Of a stretch of 8,287 bases of DNA, positions 1-6,911 are shown piece by piece. Positions within the stretch are counted from its first letter, which is position 1. Every line of letters starts with the position of its first letter. A program made the translations under genes and the position numbers. A model generated the notes under the pieces. That model searched no databases. It had not been told where the DNA came from and saw only the letters and a program-made list of their open reading frames with translations. This stretch comes from Bacillota bacterium (lineage in GTDB: Bacteria; Bacillota; Clostridia; Clostridiales; Clostridiaceae): contig JAUZPH010000146.1 in NCBI GenBank assembly GCA_030706065.1, positions 1 through 8,287 on the forward strand, in the 5' to 3' direction.

Positions 1-1
1 A

Positions 2-697
2 TATTCCAAGGGCGGCATTGAGACAGAGGGTTCACACCCAAGATTATTTAGACAGAAGCAGAAGGGACTGTACAGTCTTTATCTTCATCCCATCGGTGGC
101 CAGCTAAAGCTGGAAGATTTTAAGCTTCTTTTGGATGAGCTTGAGAATATAGAGGATGCAGAAGTGCGTCTCGCCATGACGGAAGGGCTTTATATAAGAA
201 ATTTAAACGGCAGCGAGGCTGAAAGGCTGCTTAAGCTAACTGAAGGCCTTGGAGGAGAGACACGCCTGGAGCAATCCGTGGCCTGCATAGGCGTTCCGAC
301 CTGCCAGATAGGTGTATTGAACGGACAGAGTACATTAAGGGAGATCGTAGACTTTTTCAGAGAGAAAGGCTTTACAAAAGACATACTGCCGAGAGTATTT
401 ATATCCGGGTGCCCCAACTCCTGCGGTGTCCACGAAATCGGCAGCCTTGGTTTCTGCGGCAAGATGAAGAAGGTTGATGGAACGCTGAGAAATGTATTTG
501 AGCTGCATATTAACGGCAACCTTGGTATAGGCAGGACAAGGCTTGGCGAGTATCATGGGGATATACTGCAGGACAAGGTACCGGAATTCTTATATGAACT
601 GGCCAAGCTTGTTGATGCAGCCGGTATGGAATTTTATCAGTGGCTGGCGGGTAATGATGAGGCAACGAAGGCTTTGATTGAAAAGTATAATGTATAA
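2..697 (+). CDS. Nitrite/sulfite reductase, siroheme-[4Fe-4S] type, C-terminal part (5' truncated by window edge)
   Basis: The frame is open from base 2, so the gene begins outside the window; the TTG at 131 is internal, not a start. The visible 231 residues cover the second ferredoxin-like half-domain (LHPIGG near residue 34 to the NLNG region near residue 70) and then the siroheme/4Fe-4S domain. The diagnostic C-x5-C (CIGVPTC, visible residues 95-101) and C-x3-C (CPNSC, 137-141) are both present. In this family the four cysteines hold a 4Fe-4S cluster bridged to siroheme, and the enzyme carries out the six-electron reduction of sulfite to sulfide or nitrite to ammonia in the cytoplasm. Sulfite and nitrite specificity cannot be separated from this fragment. 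The gene ends with tandem TAA stops (695-700). No clear terminator follows; a promoter for the next gene starts about 20 bases later. Confidence 0.9.
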   Translation, partial: YSKGGIETEGSHPRLFRQKQKGLYSLYLHPIGGQLKLEDFKLLLDELENIEDAEVRLAMTEGLYIRNLNGSEAERLLKLTEGLGGETRLEQSVACIGVPTCQIGVLNGQSTLREIVDFFREKGFTKDILPRVFISGCPNSCGVHEIGSLGFCGKMKKVDGTLRNVFELHINGNLGIGRTRLGEYHGDILQDKVPEFLYELAKLVDAAGMEFYQWLAGNDEATKALIEKYNV

Positions 698-718
698 TAA
701 AGATTAACTTTACAGCAA

Positions 719-747
719 TTGTATAACCCCGGTAAAAGGGCTACAAT
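719..747 (+). promoter_or_regulatory. Predicted sigma-A promoter for the isomerase gene
   Basis: A -35-like TTGTAT at 719-724 is separated by exactly 17 bases from a -10-like TACAAT at 742-747. Transcription would start near 754, giving a leader of about 50 bases before the ATG at 805. Its position just after the reductase stop suggests that the isomerase can be transcribed independently. This is a consensus match only. Confidence 0.45.
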
Positions 748-790
748 AGTGTAAGAAACATGACAAAATTGTGATTTTTCCAATAGTGGT

Positions 791-796
791 AAGGAG
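791..796 (+). promoter_or_regulatory. Ribosome binding site setting the isomerase start
   Basis: AAGGAG lies eight bases before the ATG at 805. The in-frame GTG at 796 overlaps it and the ATG at 799 is only two bases away, so both are poor starts. The site therefore selects the ATG at 805. Confidence 0.75.
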
Positions 797-804
797 TGAT
801 GAAT

Positions 805-1647
805 ATGAGATTCGGCGGACCAGTTTCAAATTACAACAACCCGGATGAATGGATCAATACCCTCAAGCAGTGGGGGTACAGTGCGGCTTACTGCCCGGTG
901 GATAATAGTGCTTCGGAGGAGGTTATACGAAGTTATGCCGAGGCTGCGGAGAAGGCGGATATAGTGATTGCAGAGGTAGGTGCCTGGAGCAATCCCATCA
1001 GCAGAGATGACAAGGCCAGGAGGGAGGCAATAACTTACTGCCAGAAGCAGCTTGACCTTGCAGAGAGAATAGGCGCGCGGTGCTGTGTAAACGTTGCTGG
1101 TTCAAGAGGAGACCTGTGGGATGGGCCTCATCCTGATAATGTGAACAGGGAGACTTTCGATTTGATCGTAAGCACTGTTCGGGAAATAATAGATGCGATA
1201 AAACCGAAGAGAACTTTCTTTACACTGGAAGCCATGCCCTGGATATACCCTTATGATGCAGATTCCTACATAGAGCTTATGAAGGCCATAGACCGCAAAG
1301 AATTTGCAGTACACCTGGATATTGTAAATGTAGTCTCAAGCCCGCTGAAGTATTATAGGAATGGAGATATTATCCGGGAGTGGGTAAAAAAGCTTGGACC
1401 ATATGTTAAGAGCTGCCATGCAAAGGATATATTGCTCAGCGATTCTCTTACAGTACATCTAGACGAGGTAATGCCGGGCACCGGAGGTCTTGATTATCCG
1501 ACTCTCCTGAGGGAATTTGACAGCCTCCACAGGGACACACCTTTGATGCTGGAGCACTTATCCACTGAGGAGGAGTACGCTCAGGCTGCAGCAAATGTAA
1601 GGCGGATAGCGGCAGAGAGCGGAGTTTCGTTTGTAGAAGCCCGATAA
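805..1647 (+). CDS. Sugar phosphate isomerase/epimerase family protein (xylose isomerase-like TIM barrel)
   Basis: This 280-residue protein has the AP-endonuclease-2/xylose-isomerase-like TIM-barrel layout. The metal-binding residues of the family can be picked out at barrel strand ends: Glu142 (LEAMPW), Asp172 (HLDIVN), His205 (SCHAKD) and Glu250 (MLEH). Members bind a divalent metal and isomerise or epimerise keto-sugars, sugar phosphates or inositol derivatives in the cytoplasm. The true substrate cannot be inferred here, because no kinase, dehydrogenase or sugar transporter is adjacent. Length is normal for the family. Two longer starts (GTG 796, ATG 799) are in frame but collide with the ribosome binding site. 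The gene stands alone between a predicted promoter and a bidirectional terminator, with tandem TAA stops at 1645-1650. Confidence 0.85.
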   Translation: MRFGGPVSNYNNPDEWINTLKQWGYSAAYCPVDNSASEEVIRSYAEAAEKADIVIAEVGAWSNPISRDDKARREAITYCQKQLDLAERIGARCCVNVAGSRGDLWDGPHPDNVNRETFDLIVSTVREIIDAIKPKRTFFTLEAMPWIYPYDADSYIELMKAIDRKEFAVHLDIVNVVSSPLKYYRNGDIIREWVKKLGPYVKSCHAKDILLSDSLTVHLDEVMPGTGGLDYPTLLREFDSLHRDTPLMLEHLSTEEEYAQAAANVRRIAAESGVSFVEAR

Positions 1648-1663
1648 TAAAACATATGAAAAT

Positions 1664-1691
1664 AAAAAAAGTGGTGTACACCACTTTTTTT
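1664..1691. terminator. Bidirectional rho-independent terminator between convergent genes
   Basis: A perfect 28-base palindrome has seven A, GTGGTGT, then its complement and at least seven T. On either strand it folds into a GC-containing stem with a GTAC-type loop followed by a U run, so it can terminate both the isomerase (+) and tldE (-) transcripts. The distal T run reaches into the tldE stop codon (complement of 1691-1693). Confidence 0.9.
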
Positions 1692-2992
1692 TATTCTGCG
1701 CCTGCAATAGACGCTCCATTCAGAAGTATGGTCTTAGGTCCGATGAAATTATTATCCTGCTGAAGTTCACTGGAAAGGAACATATTTTGATGTACCTTCT
1801 TTATATTTCCGGAAAGGGAACCTCCGGTTACAGGAATTCTGTTCTTTCCGTCACAGTAGTATCCGAGGCGAATTTCTCCTGCAAAATCTCCGGTAAGTGA
1901 GTCCATTTGAAAATCCGAGAATGCCAGAAGCTCAAGATAGGAACTCTGTCTCAATTCTACCTCCGATTTGCTTCCGCCTTTTACCTGGAAATTTGAAATG
2001 TTTCCTGTAGGCGGAGTATTCAGATAGTGGCTGAAACGCAAATTACCCCAGTTCTGCCTGAGTACGCCGTCTGCATACAGGTCCACCTTAACAAGAGGAA
2101 AACCGTCCCCATCAAATGGGGCGGAATAGATGGAGCCTTCCATAGCTGGGTCAAGGACTATGGAAACCCTGTCCCCAAGGGCCTTTCCTTGGACATTATC
2201 TCCAGGCTTCAAAGTGGAAAGCTTATTATAAACTGCGTTGGCATCAGCCTGATTATAATAGTAAGAGAAGAATTCCTTTACAGGTGTACCTGTAAGAAGC
2301 ACTGGCATTGAAGTAACTGCTGGTGTCAGTTTTGCTGAAGCCTTGTTCTTGCATTCCCTTATCATATGTGCTACTTCTGAAGAGATATATCCAGGGTCAA
2401 AGTTTGAAAAATCCAGATTTCTGTAAAGCTCAATTTCTTCCCCTGTTTCCTTCCAGGTAGTTATGAACTCGAGAGTCCCGCTGCAGCCGCAATAACTGAT
2501 ATCAACGCCTTCTGAATTTACTACTCTGGTAGAGGTCCTGTTCAGAAATAGTTCCGCAGAGTTAACTCCACCTTTGTCATAGATATCATTTTCATATATA
2601 GCCTTGTAAAAGCCCGGTATCCACTGCTCCAATGGTTTTTCACCAAGATTTGAAGAGGTCTCGGCGGGCTTGATGCTGCTGAGAACTGCAAGGGGATATA
2701 CAGGATTTTTTACAAGTTTCGCTGCAAAGGAAAGCCTTTCTATGGTACCCGCTATCTCATCATCGCTCAAAGTAGGATGGAGCCTGGCAGAGGAGGAACC
2801 ACGGAAGGCTTTTCCGTTTTCTTCAAAATCCACATAAACAGTAAGGGTGAGACGGGAAACCTTCTTGCCTCTATTCATATCCAGTACTTTCTTTATGAAG
2901 AACAGTTCTACTGATTCGGTATGTTCACTGTTAAGTTTCCAGCCGGAAATAGCTTTGTTGGCTTTTAAAAGCTCTATTACTCTTTCAATCAT
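1691..2992 (-). CDS. tldE: TldE/PmbA-family metalloprotease subunit
   Basis: This 433-residue protein belongs to the TldD/PmbA family. Family landmarks include FDGDG (293-297), PTGN (328-331) and the C-terminal VTGGSLSGN (388-396). It lacks the HExxxH zinc motif of its partner; the equivalent region around residues 231-249 reads VLLTGTPVKEFFSYYYNQA. This is expected, as TldE (PmbA) is the non-metal subunit of the TldD-TldE heterodimer, a cytoplasmic protease that degrades unfolded peptides and, in some bacteria, removes leader peptides (microcin B17 in E. coli). The ATG at 2992 directly follows the tldD stop (TAAATG, no spacer), so translation is probably coupled. The upstream GGTTGGGG is only a modest ribosome binding site. 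The protein is slightly shorter than E. coli PmbA. No signal peptide or membrane segment is visible. Confidence 0.88.
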   Translation of the reverse strand: MIERVIELLKANKAISGWKLNSEHTESVELFFIKKVLDMNRGKKVSRLTLTVYVDFEENGKAFRGSSSARLHPTLSDDEIAGTIERLSFAAKLVKNPVYPLAVLSSIKPAETSSNLGEKPLEQWIPGFYKAIYENDIYDKGGVNSAELFLNRTSTRVVNSEGVDISYCGCSGTLEFITTWKETGEEIELYRNLDFSNFDPGYISSEVAHMIRECKNKASAKLTPAVTSMPVLLTGTPVKEFFSYYYNQADANAVYNKLSTLKPGDNVQGKALGDRVSIVLDPAMEGSIYSAPFDGDGFPLVKVDLYADGVLRQNWGNLRFSHYLNTPPTGNISNFQVKGGSKSEVELRQSSYLELLAFSDFQMDSLTGDFAGEIRLGYYCDGKNRIPVTGGSLSGNIKKVHQNMFLSSELQQDNNFIGPKTILLNGASIAGAE

Positions 2993-4417
2993 TTACCCCA
3001 ACCTCGCTTTCGCCTTAATGTAAGGTCCACCGTCAGATACCTTTACATATTCCTTGTAACCCTTGCCGCAGAAGCCTGCACCGTAGAGTTCAAAGTCCTT
3101 TGATACCATGGAGATAGAGTTCAGCAGATCCGGTACATAACCGGTAAGGATAACAGGAGAAACAACCTTGCCTGTAAAGGCTCCGTCCACAATCTCACGG
3201 CCCTTCACAAGCATGCACTGTATTCCCCAGTTCTTTGGGTCCTCCATGCCGCTCATCATGCCGTCCAGCAAATATCCATGCTTTATGGTGGAAAGCATCT
3301 CTTCAAAGGTATTGTCGCCTGAGATAAAGAAGGTATTGGTCATCCTTGTATAGGCTTTTCTTTCAAAGGACTGGCGTTTTCCGTTGCCTGTAGGTTTGGT
3401 GCCGAGCTTCATGGCGGACAATAAGTCGGAAATTCCCGTCTGTAATATGCCGTCCTTTATAATAACTGTATCGCCGGCCAGAGTCCCTTCATCATCGAAG
3501 GAATAAGAGGACATGTCCTTGGCCGCCGCAGCGCCATCCCGCATGGTAATGAGCGGGGATGCCACCTGCTTTCCAAGGTACTCTACAGCCTTTGCACGGT
3601 TCTTTACAAACATGTCCATTTCTACACCATGGCCGAAGGCTTCATGGACTATCAGGCCTGTAATTTTCGGGGTGCAAATGACTTCATATTCACCGGGTAT
3701 AACGGGCTCAGCATCCAGAAGCTCCAGGGCTCCTTTTACAACCTCTTCTACACCGGCTTCCATCTCATCCAGAAGCTCCACAGCCTTCAGGCCGGAATAG
3801 CTGCTGTAATCAAATTTGGTTTTTTCTCCTCTTCGCACTATTGCAAACAGAGAACCCTCAGATATAATATAGGCCTGTTCAAGCTCTTTTTTTGAGGAAA
3901 CAAATATCTTGGAAATCTCCACCTCATTGTACACAACCCTGAAGTCAACCAGTTCTTCACTGAGCTTCAGCGCTCCATTCATCATTTCCTGCATTCTGCT
4001 CAGTTTATCTTTGGTACTTACTGCAGAGGGATGGATTCTCACTTCTCCACAGAAGGAAACTTCCGAAGCATCTTCTTGAATCAACGGATAAGAACCGACG
4101 GAAAGACCTTTAAATTCCTGTATTTGTGCGGCAATTTTAGCCTTGATTTCAGCAGAGATATCAGAAAGCGTTTCTTCTTTGAGGTCATTGAAGGAGAATT
4201 CGGAATAATTTATTCCGTTATGAACTCTTACAACAAAGCCTCTCTCGTTCCACATTGAATCCTCAACGGATACACCGGCTCTCTGGACCCTAAAGCTAGT
4301 ACCAAAAGTATCGGTTCCCAGGATGGATACATATGGGAAGTCTTTCTGCAGGGCCTGCAGAAGTTTCTTTACAATAGGCTTGCATTCAGTTAAAAAAGGT
4401 GATAATCGGGCTTTCAT
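2993..4417 (-). CDS. tldD: TldD metalloprotease, zinc-binding subunit
   Basis: This 474-residue protein carries HEAFGH at residues 258-263, the HExxxH zinc motif characteristic of TldD. A conserved Cys450 in GFCGKG near the C terminus matches the third zinc ligand of the family. With TldE it forms a barrel-like heterodimeric protease acting inside the cell on small or unfolded peptides. The start at 4417 was chosen because a near-perfect AAAGGAGG lies six bases upstream. The frame stays open 22 codons further, but those codons translate the 5' untranslated region and part of the promoter; their hydrophobic sequence only mimics a signal peptide. The gene is first in a two-gene operon with tldE and has its own predicted promoter. 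No RiPP precursor or YcaO-type maturation gene lies in the window, so a general peptide-clearing role is as likely as a dedicated one. Confidence 0.92.
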   Translation of the reverse strand: MKARLSPFLTECKPIVKKLLQALQKDFPYVSILGTDTFGTSFRVQRAGVSVEDSMWNERGFVVRVHNGINYSEFSFNDLKEETLSDISAEIKAKIAAQIQEFKGLSVGSYPLIQEDASEVSFCGEVRIHPSAVSTKDKLSRMQEMMNGALKLSEELVDFRVVYNEVEISKIFVSSKKELEQAYIISEGSLFAIVRRGEKTKFDYSSYSGLKAVELLDEMEAGVEEVVKGALELLDAEPVIPGEYEVICTPKITGLIVHEAFGHGVEMDMFVKNRAKAVEYLGKQVASPLITMRDGAAAAKDMSSYSFDDEGTLAGDTVIIKDGILQTGISDLLSAMKLGTKPTGNGKRQSFERKAYTRMTNTFFISGDNTFEEMLSTIKHGYLLDGMMSGMEDPKNWGIQCMLVKGREIVDGAFTGKVVSPVILTGYVPDLLNSISMVSKDFELYGAGFCGKGYKEYVKVSDGGPYIKAKARLG

Positions 4418-4423
4418 AATAAG

Positions 4424-4431
4424 CCTCCTTT
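4424..4431 (-). promoter_or_regulatory. Ribosome binding site setting the tldD start
   Basis: On the minus strand AAAGGAGG is followed by a six-base spacer and ATG at 4417. It rules out the longer in-frame TTG start at 4483. Confidence 0.85.
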
Positions 4432-4474
4432 CTTGAAAAAAACTATATAATATTAGGATAACAGTTAAGTGCAG

Positions 4475-4503
4475 GATATACAATACCTGGATAAAAAAGT
4501 CAA
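4475..4503 (-). promoter_or_regulatory. Predicted sigma-A promoter of tldD-tldE
   Basis: On the minus strand, TTGACT (4503-4498) and TATATC (4480-4475) are separated by exactly 17 bases. Transcription would start near 4468, leaving about 50 bases of leader before the tldD ATG. The site lies downstream of the glycosyltransferase stop, which suggests that the protease operon is transcribed independently. Confidence 0.6.
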
Positions 4504-4541
4504 ATTGTACTCAATTCCAATGTGACTTCAACACTTCAAGA

Positions 4542-5483
4542 TTATTTTAGAACTTTTTCAATGAAATACCTTGGCCTTGCCTTTACTTCCTTGTAAATCT
4601 TACCTATGTACTCACCTATGACACCGAGGCAGAGAAGCTGAATGCCACCTATCATCCAAATGGAACCGACAATGGAGGTCCATCCACTTACTGTATGTCC
4701 AGTTATCTTTACTATGAGTGAATATCCAACAGTAATCAGACTTATAACAAATATTAAGAAACCAAGCCAGGTAATTATGCGAATGGGTTTTATGCTAAAG
4801 GAAGTAATGCCGTCAAAAGCAAAGCCCAGCATCTTCTTCAGAGGATATTTTGATTCCCCCGCAAACCTTTCAGCCCTTTCATAGGTTACAATGGAGGATT
4901 TGTAACCTATGAGAGGCACTATGCCTCTCAAGAACAGATTTACCTCGTCGAACTGGGACAGGCCTTCCAAAGCACGCTTGCTCATCAGCCTGTAATCGGC
5001 ATGGTTCTCAATCACATCAACTCCAAGACCCTTCATAAGTTTGTAAAAGCCTAAAGCCGTATTCCTCTTAAAAAAGGTATCCTTCTTTCTGGAAGACCTG
5101 ACACCGTATACGATATCGCTACCCTTGTAATATTCATCTACAAATCTATCTACAGCATCCACGTCGTCCTGAAGGTCCGCATCCATTGAAATGACCATGT
5201 CCGCATATTCCTTTGCCGTCATCAGTCCCGCCAGCAGGGCATTCTGATGCCCACAGTTCCGGGAAAGCTTGGCACCTAAAATCAAATTATTTTCATTATG
5301 GAGCGAATCTATAATTTCCCAGGTTTTATCCCTTGAACCATCATCAACAAATAATATTCTGCTTTCAGCAGAGACGATTGCTCTGTCAATCATCCCAGCA
5401 AGCTTTGCAGCCAGTCTTTTGGCGGTTTCTCTCAAGACATCCTGTTCATTATAACAGGGTACAACAAGATATAGTATATCCAA
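4542..5483 (-). CDS. Family 2 glycosyltransferase, GtrB/DPM1-like, polyprenyl-phosphate sugar transferase
   Basis: This 313-residue protein has an N-terminal GT-A fold: VVPCYNE at residues 7-13, DDGS near 47-50, and the metal/nucleotide-sugar DxD in MDADLQD at 100-106. The segment ERFAGESKYP (about 205-214) is a hallmark of the bacterial GtrB/YkcC/CsbB and dolichyl-phosphate mannosyltransferase-like group. Two C-terminal membrane helices follow (about 236-259 and 268-292), then a basic tail. Such enzymes transfer a sugar from UDP- or GDP-sugar to undecaprenyl phosphate at the inner face of the membrane, providing a lipid-linked donor for glycosylation of wall polymers or lipids. The TTG at 5483 is the preferred start because GGGAGGG sits six bases upstream; an earlier in-frame TTG at 5516 would place the ribosome binding site inside the gene. 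No GtrA-type flippase or third transferase is next to it. The sugar is unknown. Confidence 0.88.
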   Translation of the reverse strand: MDILYLVVPCYNEQDVLRETAKRLAAKLAGMIDRAIVSAESRILFVDDGSRDKTWEIIDSLHNENNLILGAKLSRNCGHQNALLAGLMTAKEYADMVISMDADLQDDVDAVDRFVDEYYKGSDIVYGVRSSRKKDTFFKRNTALGFYKLMKGLGVDVIENHADYRLMSKRALEGLSQFDEVNLFLRGIVPLIGYKSSIVTYERAERFAGESKYPLKKMLGFAFDGITSFSIKPIRIITWLGFLIFVISLITVGYSLIVKITGHTVSGWTSIVGSIWMIGGIQLLCLGVIGEYIGKIYKEVKARPRYFIEKVLK

Positions 5484-5489
5484 CTCAAA

Positions 5490-5496
5490 CCCTCCC
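5490..5496 (-). promoter_or_regulatory. Ribosome binding site selecting a TTG start
   Basis: On the minus strand GGGAGGG is followed by TTTGAG and the TTG at 5483. This gives the protein start MDILYLVVPCYNE, typical of the family, and removes 11 codons from the longest open frame. Confidence 0.75.
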
Positions 5497-5547
5497 AGGT
5501 ATAATACTTTTGACAAGTTATTAACTATTTAATCTACCTAATATTAT

Positions 5548-5576
5548 ATCATATATCAGGTATTGGTAACTTTCAA
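5548..5576 (-). promoter_or_regulatory. Predicted sigma-A promoter of the family 2 glycosyltransferase
   Basis: On the minus strand, TTGAAA (5576-5571) is separated by 17 bases from TATGAT (5553-5548). A perfect TATAAT overlaps just downstream (5548-5543) but would need a 22-base spacer. Transcription would start near 5541, about 58 bases before the TTG start. Confidence 0.6.
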
Positions 5577-5706
5577 TTTATTTTTTCATTCCCAAACATC
5601 TTCTGCCTTAAGTTTTACATAGAGTCATCACATTTTTAGCAGACATGCAGTGTATCTGCAGCGCCAGGTATGGCATTAACTTTATTTTGGCTTGGCTGTA
5701 AGAGGA

Positions 5707-5735
5707 TGGAATAATAGAGAATTCAAGAGTATACT
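5707..5735 (+). promoter_or_regulatory. Weak candidate promoter for the GT28/plsY pair
   Basis: TATACT at 5730-5735 is a good -10, but the hexamer 17 bases upstream, TGGAAT at 5707-5712, matches the -35 consensus poorly. Other AT-rich hexamers nearby (TATATA at 5740) have no better partner. A promoter is expected somewhere here because the upstream gene is divergent; its exact place is uncertain. Confidence 0.3.
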
Positions 5736-5791
5736 ATCATATATAGGCTTAATTTATAGGTTGGAAGTTATTTCAGTGTAAAGGAGATATC

Positions 5792-6910
5792 ATGAAGGCT
5801 TTGATTTTGTATACCAATACCGGCGGAGGGCATGGTTCAGCCGCCAGGGCGGCGGCGGAGGCCCTGACGGAGCTTGATGTGGAAGTAAGGCTGCTTGATA
5901 TCCTGGAGGCCGCCGGGGGAAAGATTTCGGACAGGGTATCGAAAATATATAATGCAGCGGTAAGGGGAAAACCGAGAATTTTCGGCCTGTTTTACAATGC
6001 AGGAAAGAAAGTGAGCAAGGCCAATAAGAGATCTGTTATCTACAGGCTCAATTCACTATATGCTGCCAGGCTCAATTCAATTGTAAGAGAGGAGCAGCCG
6101 CATATAATACTGTGCACGCACCTTTTCGCAGGACAGGCAATAACCAATATAAAAAGAAAGTTTGGCCTTTCTTCCGTCACCTCTGCCATAATAACAGACT
6201 ACACATACTCCCCCATGTGGGAGGAAACCTCTTTGGATTATTACTTCATACCCCACGAGGAACTCAGACAGCAGTTCGTAGAAAAGCGGATGCCCTCGGA
6301 AAAGTTTTTTGCAATGGGGATGCCGGTAAGTTCAGTATTTAGGGAGAATGCAGATAAGAGAACTGCCAAGCTAAAGCTTGAATACGACCCGGACAAGTTC
6401 CATGCGCTGGTTACCGGGGGCAGCATGGGAGCCGGAAATATTTTCGAGACAGTTGTAAAGCTGTCACAGGCTGAAAAGGAAATGGAGATTACCGTTATAT
6501 GCGGAAGCAACAGGAAGGTATATGACAGATTAAAAGCTTTGAATCTGAAGGAAAATATAAGGATTTTACAAATGACGGACAGAATGGCGGAACTTATGGG
6601 CTGTGCTGATGTCATAATAAGCAAGCCCGGTGGATTAACCTCAACGGAAGCAATGACGAAGGGCCTGCCCTTTATAATAATAACTCCTATTCCGGGAGGA
6701 GAGGCGGATAACTGCGATTTTTTTATAAAGCACGGGATGGCTGTTCATTCAAAGTCTGCAGAGGAGACTATACAGCTTTGCCGGTTGTTTAAGGACAACC
6801 CACAGGCGGCAAGGGATATGATTTTTGTACAGAGGAAGAATATTTATCCGGATTCGGGAAGGAACATCGCCAGGTTCCTGATTGAAAAAGCGGAAGTTGG
6901 GAGAGGATGA
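5792..6910 (+). CDS. GT28 glycosyltransferase, MGDG synthase/UgtP-like (diacylglycerol glycosyltransferase family)
   Basis: This 372-residue, MurG-like two-domain enzyme starts with the MGDG-synthase signature GGGHGSAARAA (11-21) after the first beta strand. GMPVSSVF (176-183) marks the end of the N-terminal lipid-acceptor domain. The C-terminal nucleotide-sugar domain has GGSMGAGN (209-216), SKPGGLTSTEA (277-287) and GGEADN (302-307). Family members move glucose or galactose from a UDP-sugar onto diacylglycerol at the cytoplasmic membrane face, making glycolipids and lipoteichoic acid anchors; some act on other lipids. AAGGAG ends five bases before the ATG at 5792. There are no membrane helices, as is usual for this peripheral family. 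One base separates its stop from the acyltransferase gene, so the two almost certainly form an operon. The acceptor lipid and sugar are inferred from family only. Confidence 0.87.
   Translation: MKALILYTNTGGGHGSAARAAAEALTELDVEVRLLDILEAAGGKISDRVSKIYNAAVRGKPRIFGLFYNAGKKVSKANKRSVIYRLNSLYAARLNSIVREEQPHIILCTHLFAGQAITNIKRKFGLSSVTSAIITDYTYSPMWEETSLDYYFIPHEELRQQFVEKRMPSEKFFAMGMPVSSVFRENADKRTAKLKLEYDPDKFHALVTGGSMGAGNIFETVVKLSQAEKEMEITVICGSNRKVYDRLKALNLKENIRILQMTDRMAELMGCADVIISKPGGLTSTEAMTKGLPFIIITPIPGGEADNCDFFIKHGMAVHSKSAEETIQLCRLFKDNPQAARDMIFVQRKNIYPDSGRNIARFLIEKAEVGRG
6901..6906 (+). promoter_or_regulatory. Ribosome binding site selecting the plsY-like start
   Basis: GAGAGG lies inside the end of the GT28 gene, five bases before the ATG at 6912. 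It favours that start over the in-frame ATG at 6882, which would overlap the upstream gene by 29 bases and add ten charged residues in front of the first membrane helix. Confidence 0.7.
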
Positions 6911-6911
6911 C

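Larger units (their letters stand above)
5484..5791. other. Divergent intergenic region, 308 bp
   Basis: This AT-rich stretch separates the leftward family 2 glycosyltransferase from the rightward GT28/plsY pair. It holds a good leftward promoter (5548-5576) and only a weak rightward candidate. Short inverted repeats such as GCAG/CTGC near 5647-5660 are visible but unremarkable. An 18-codon frame from the ATG at 5645 lacks a ribosome binding site. I see no RNA gene, riboswitch or repeat family. Confidence 0.6.

Noticed and set aside
131..697. A short separate gene beginning at TTG 131.
   Set aside because: The same frame is open to the left edge and its translation continues the ferredoxin-like half-domain of the reductase, so 131 is internal.
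725..741. A short CCC/GGG hairpin as terminator of the reductase gene.
   Set aside because: Only three base pairs can form, no T run follows, and it falls in the spacer of a plausible promoter.
744..792. Direct repeat AATAGTG (745-751 and 782-788) before the isomerase as an operator pair.
   Set aside because: The copies are only seven to eight bases long with no flanking symmetry; chance is a sufficient explanation.
3168..4258. Several plus-strand open frames of 60-95 codons opposite tldD, and similar frames opposite the other genes.
   Set aside because: They lie antisense to or out of frame with well-supported conserved genes, lack good ribosome binding sites and have low-information translations.
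4418..4483. A 22-codon hydrophobic N-terminal extension of TldD starting at TTG 4483, resembling a signal peptide.
   Set aside because: It overlaps the predicted -10 and leader, has no ribosome binding site of its own, and ends at a near-perfect AAAGGAGG six bases before the ATG at 4417. TldD is cytoplasmic.
5645..5701. An 18-codon peptide (starting MQCICSARYG) in the divergent intergenic region.
   Set aside because: No ribosome binding site precedes it and nothing about its sequence suggests a function; it fits a chance frame.
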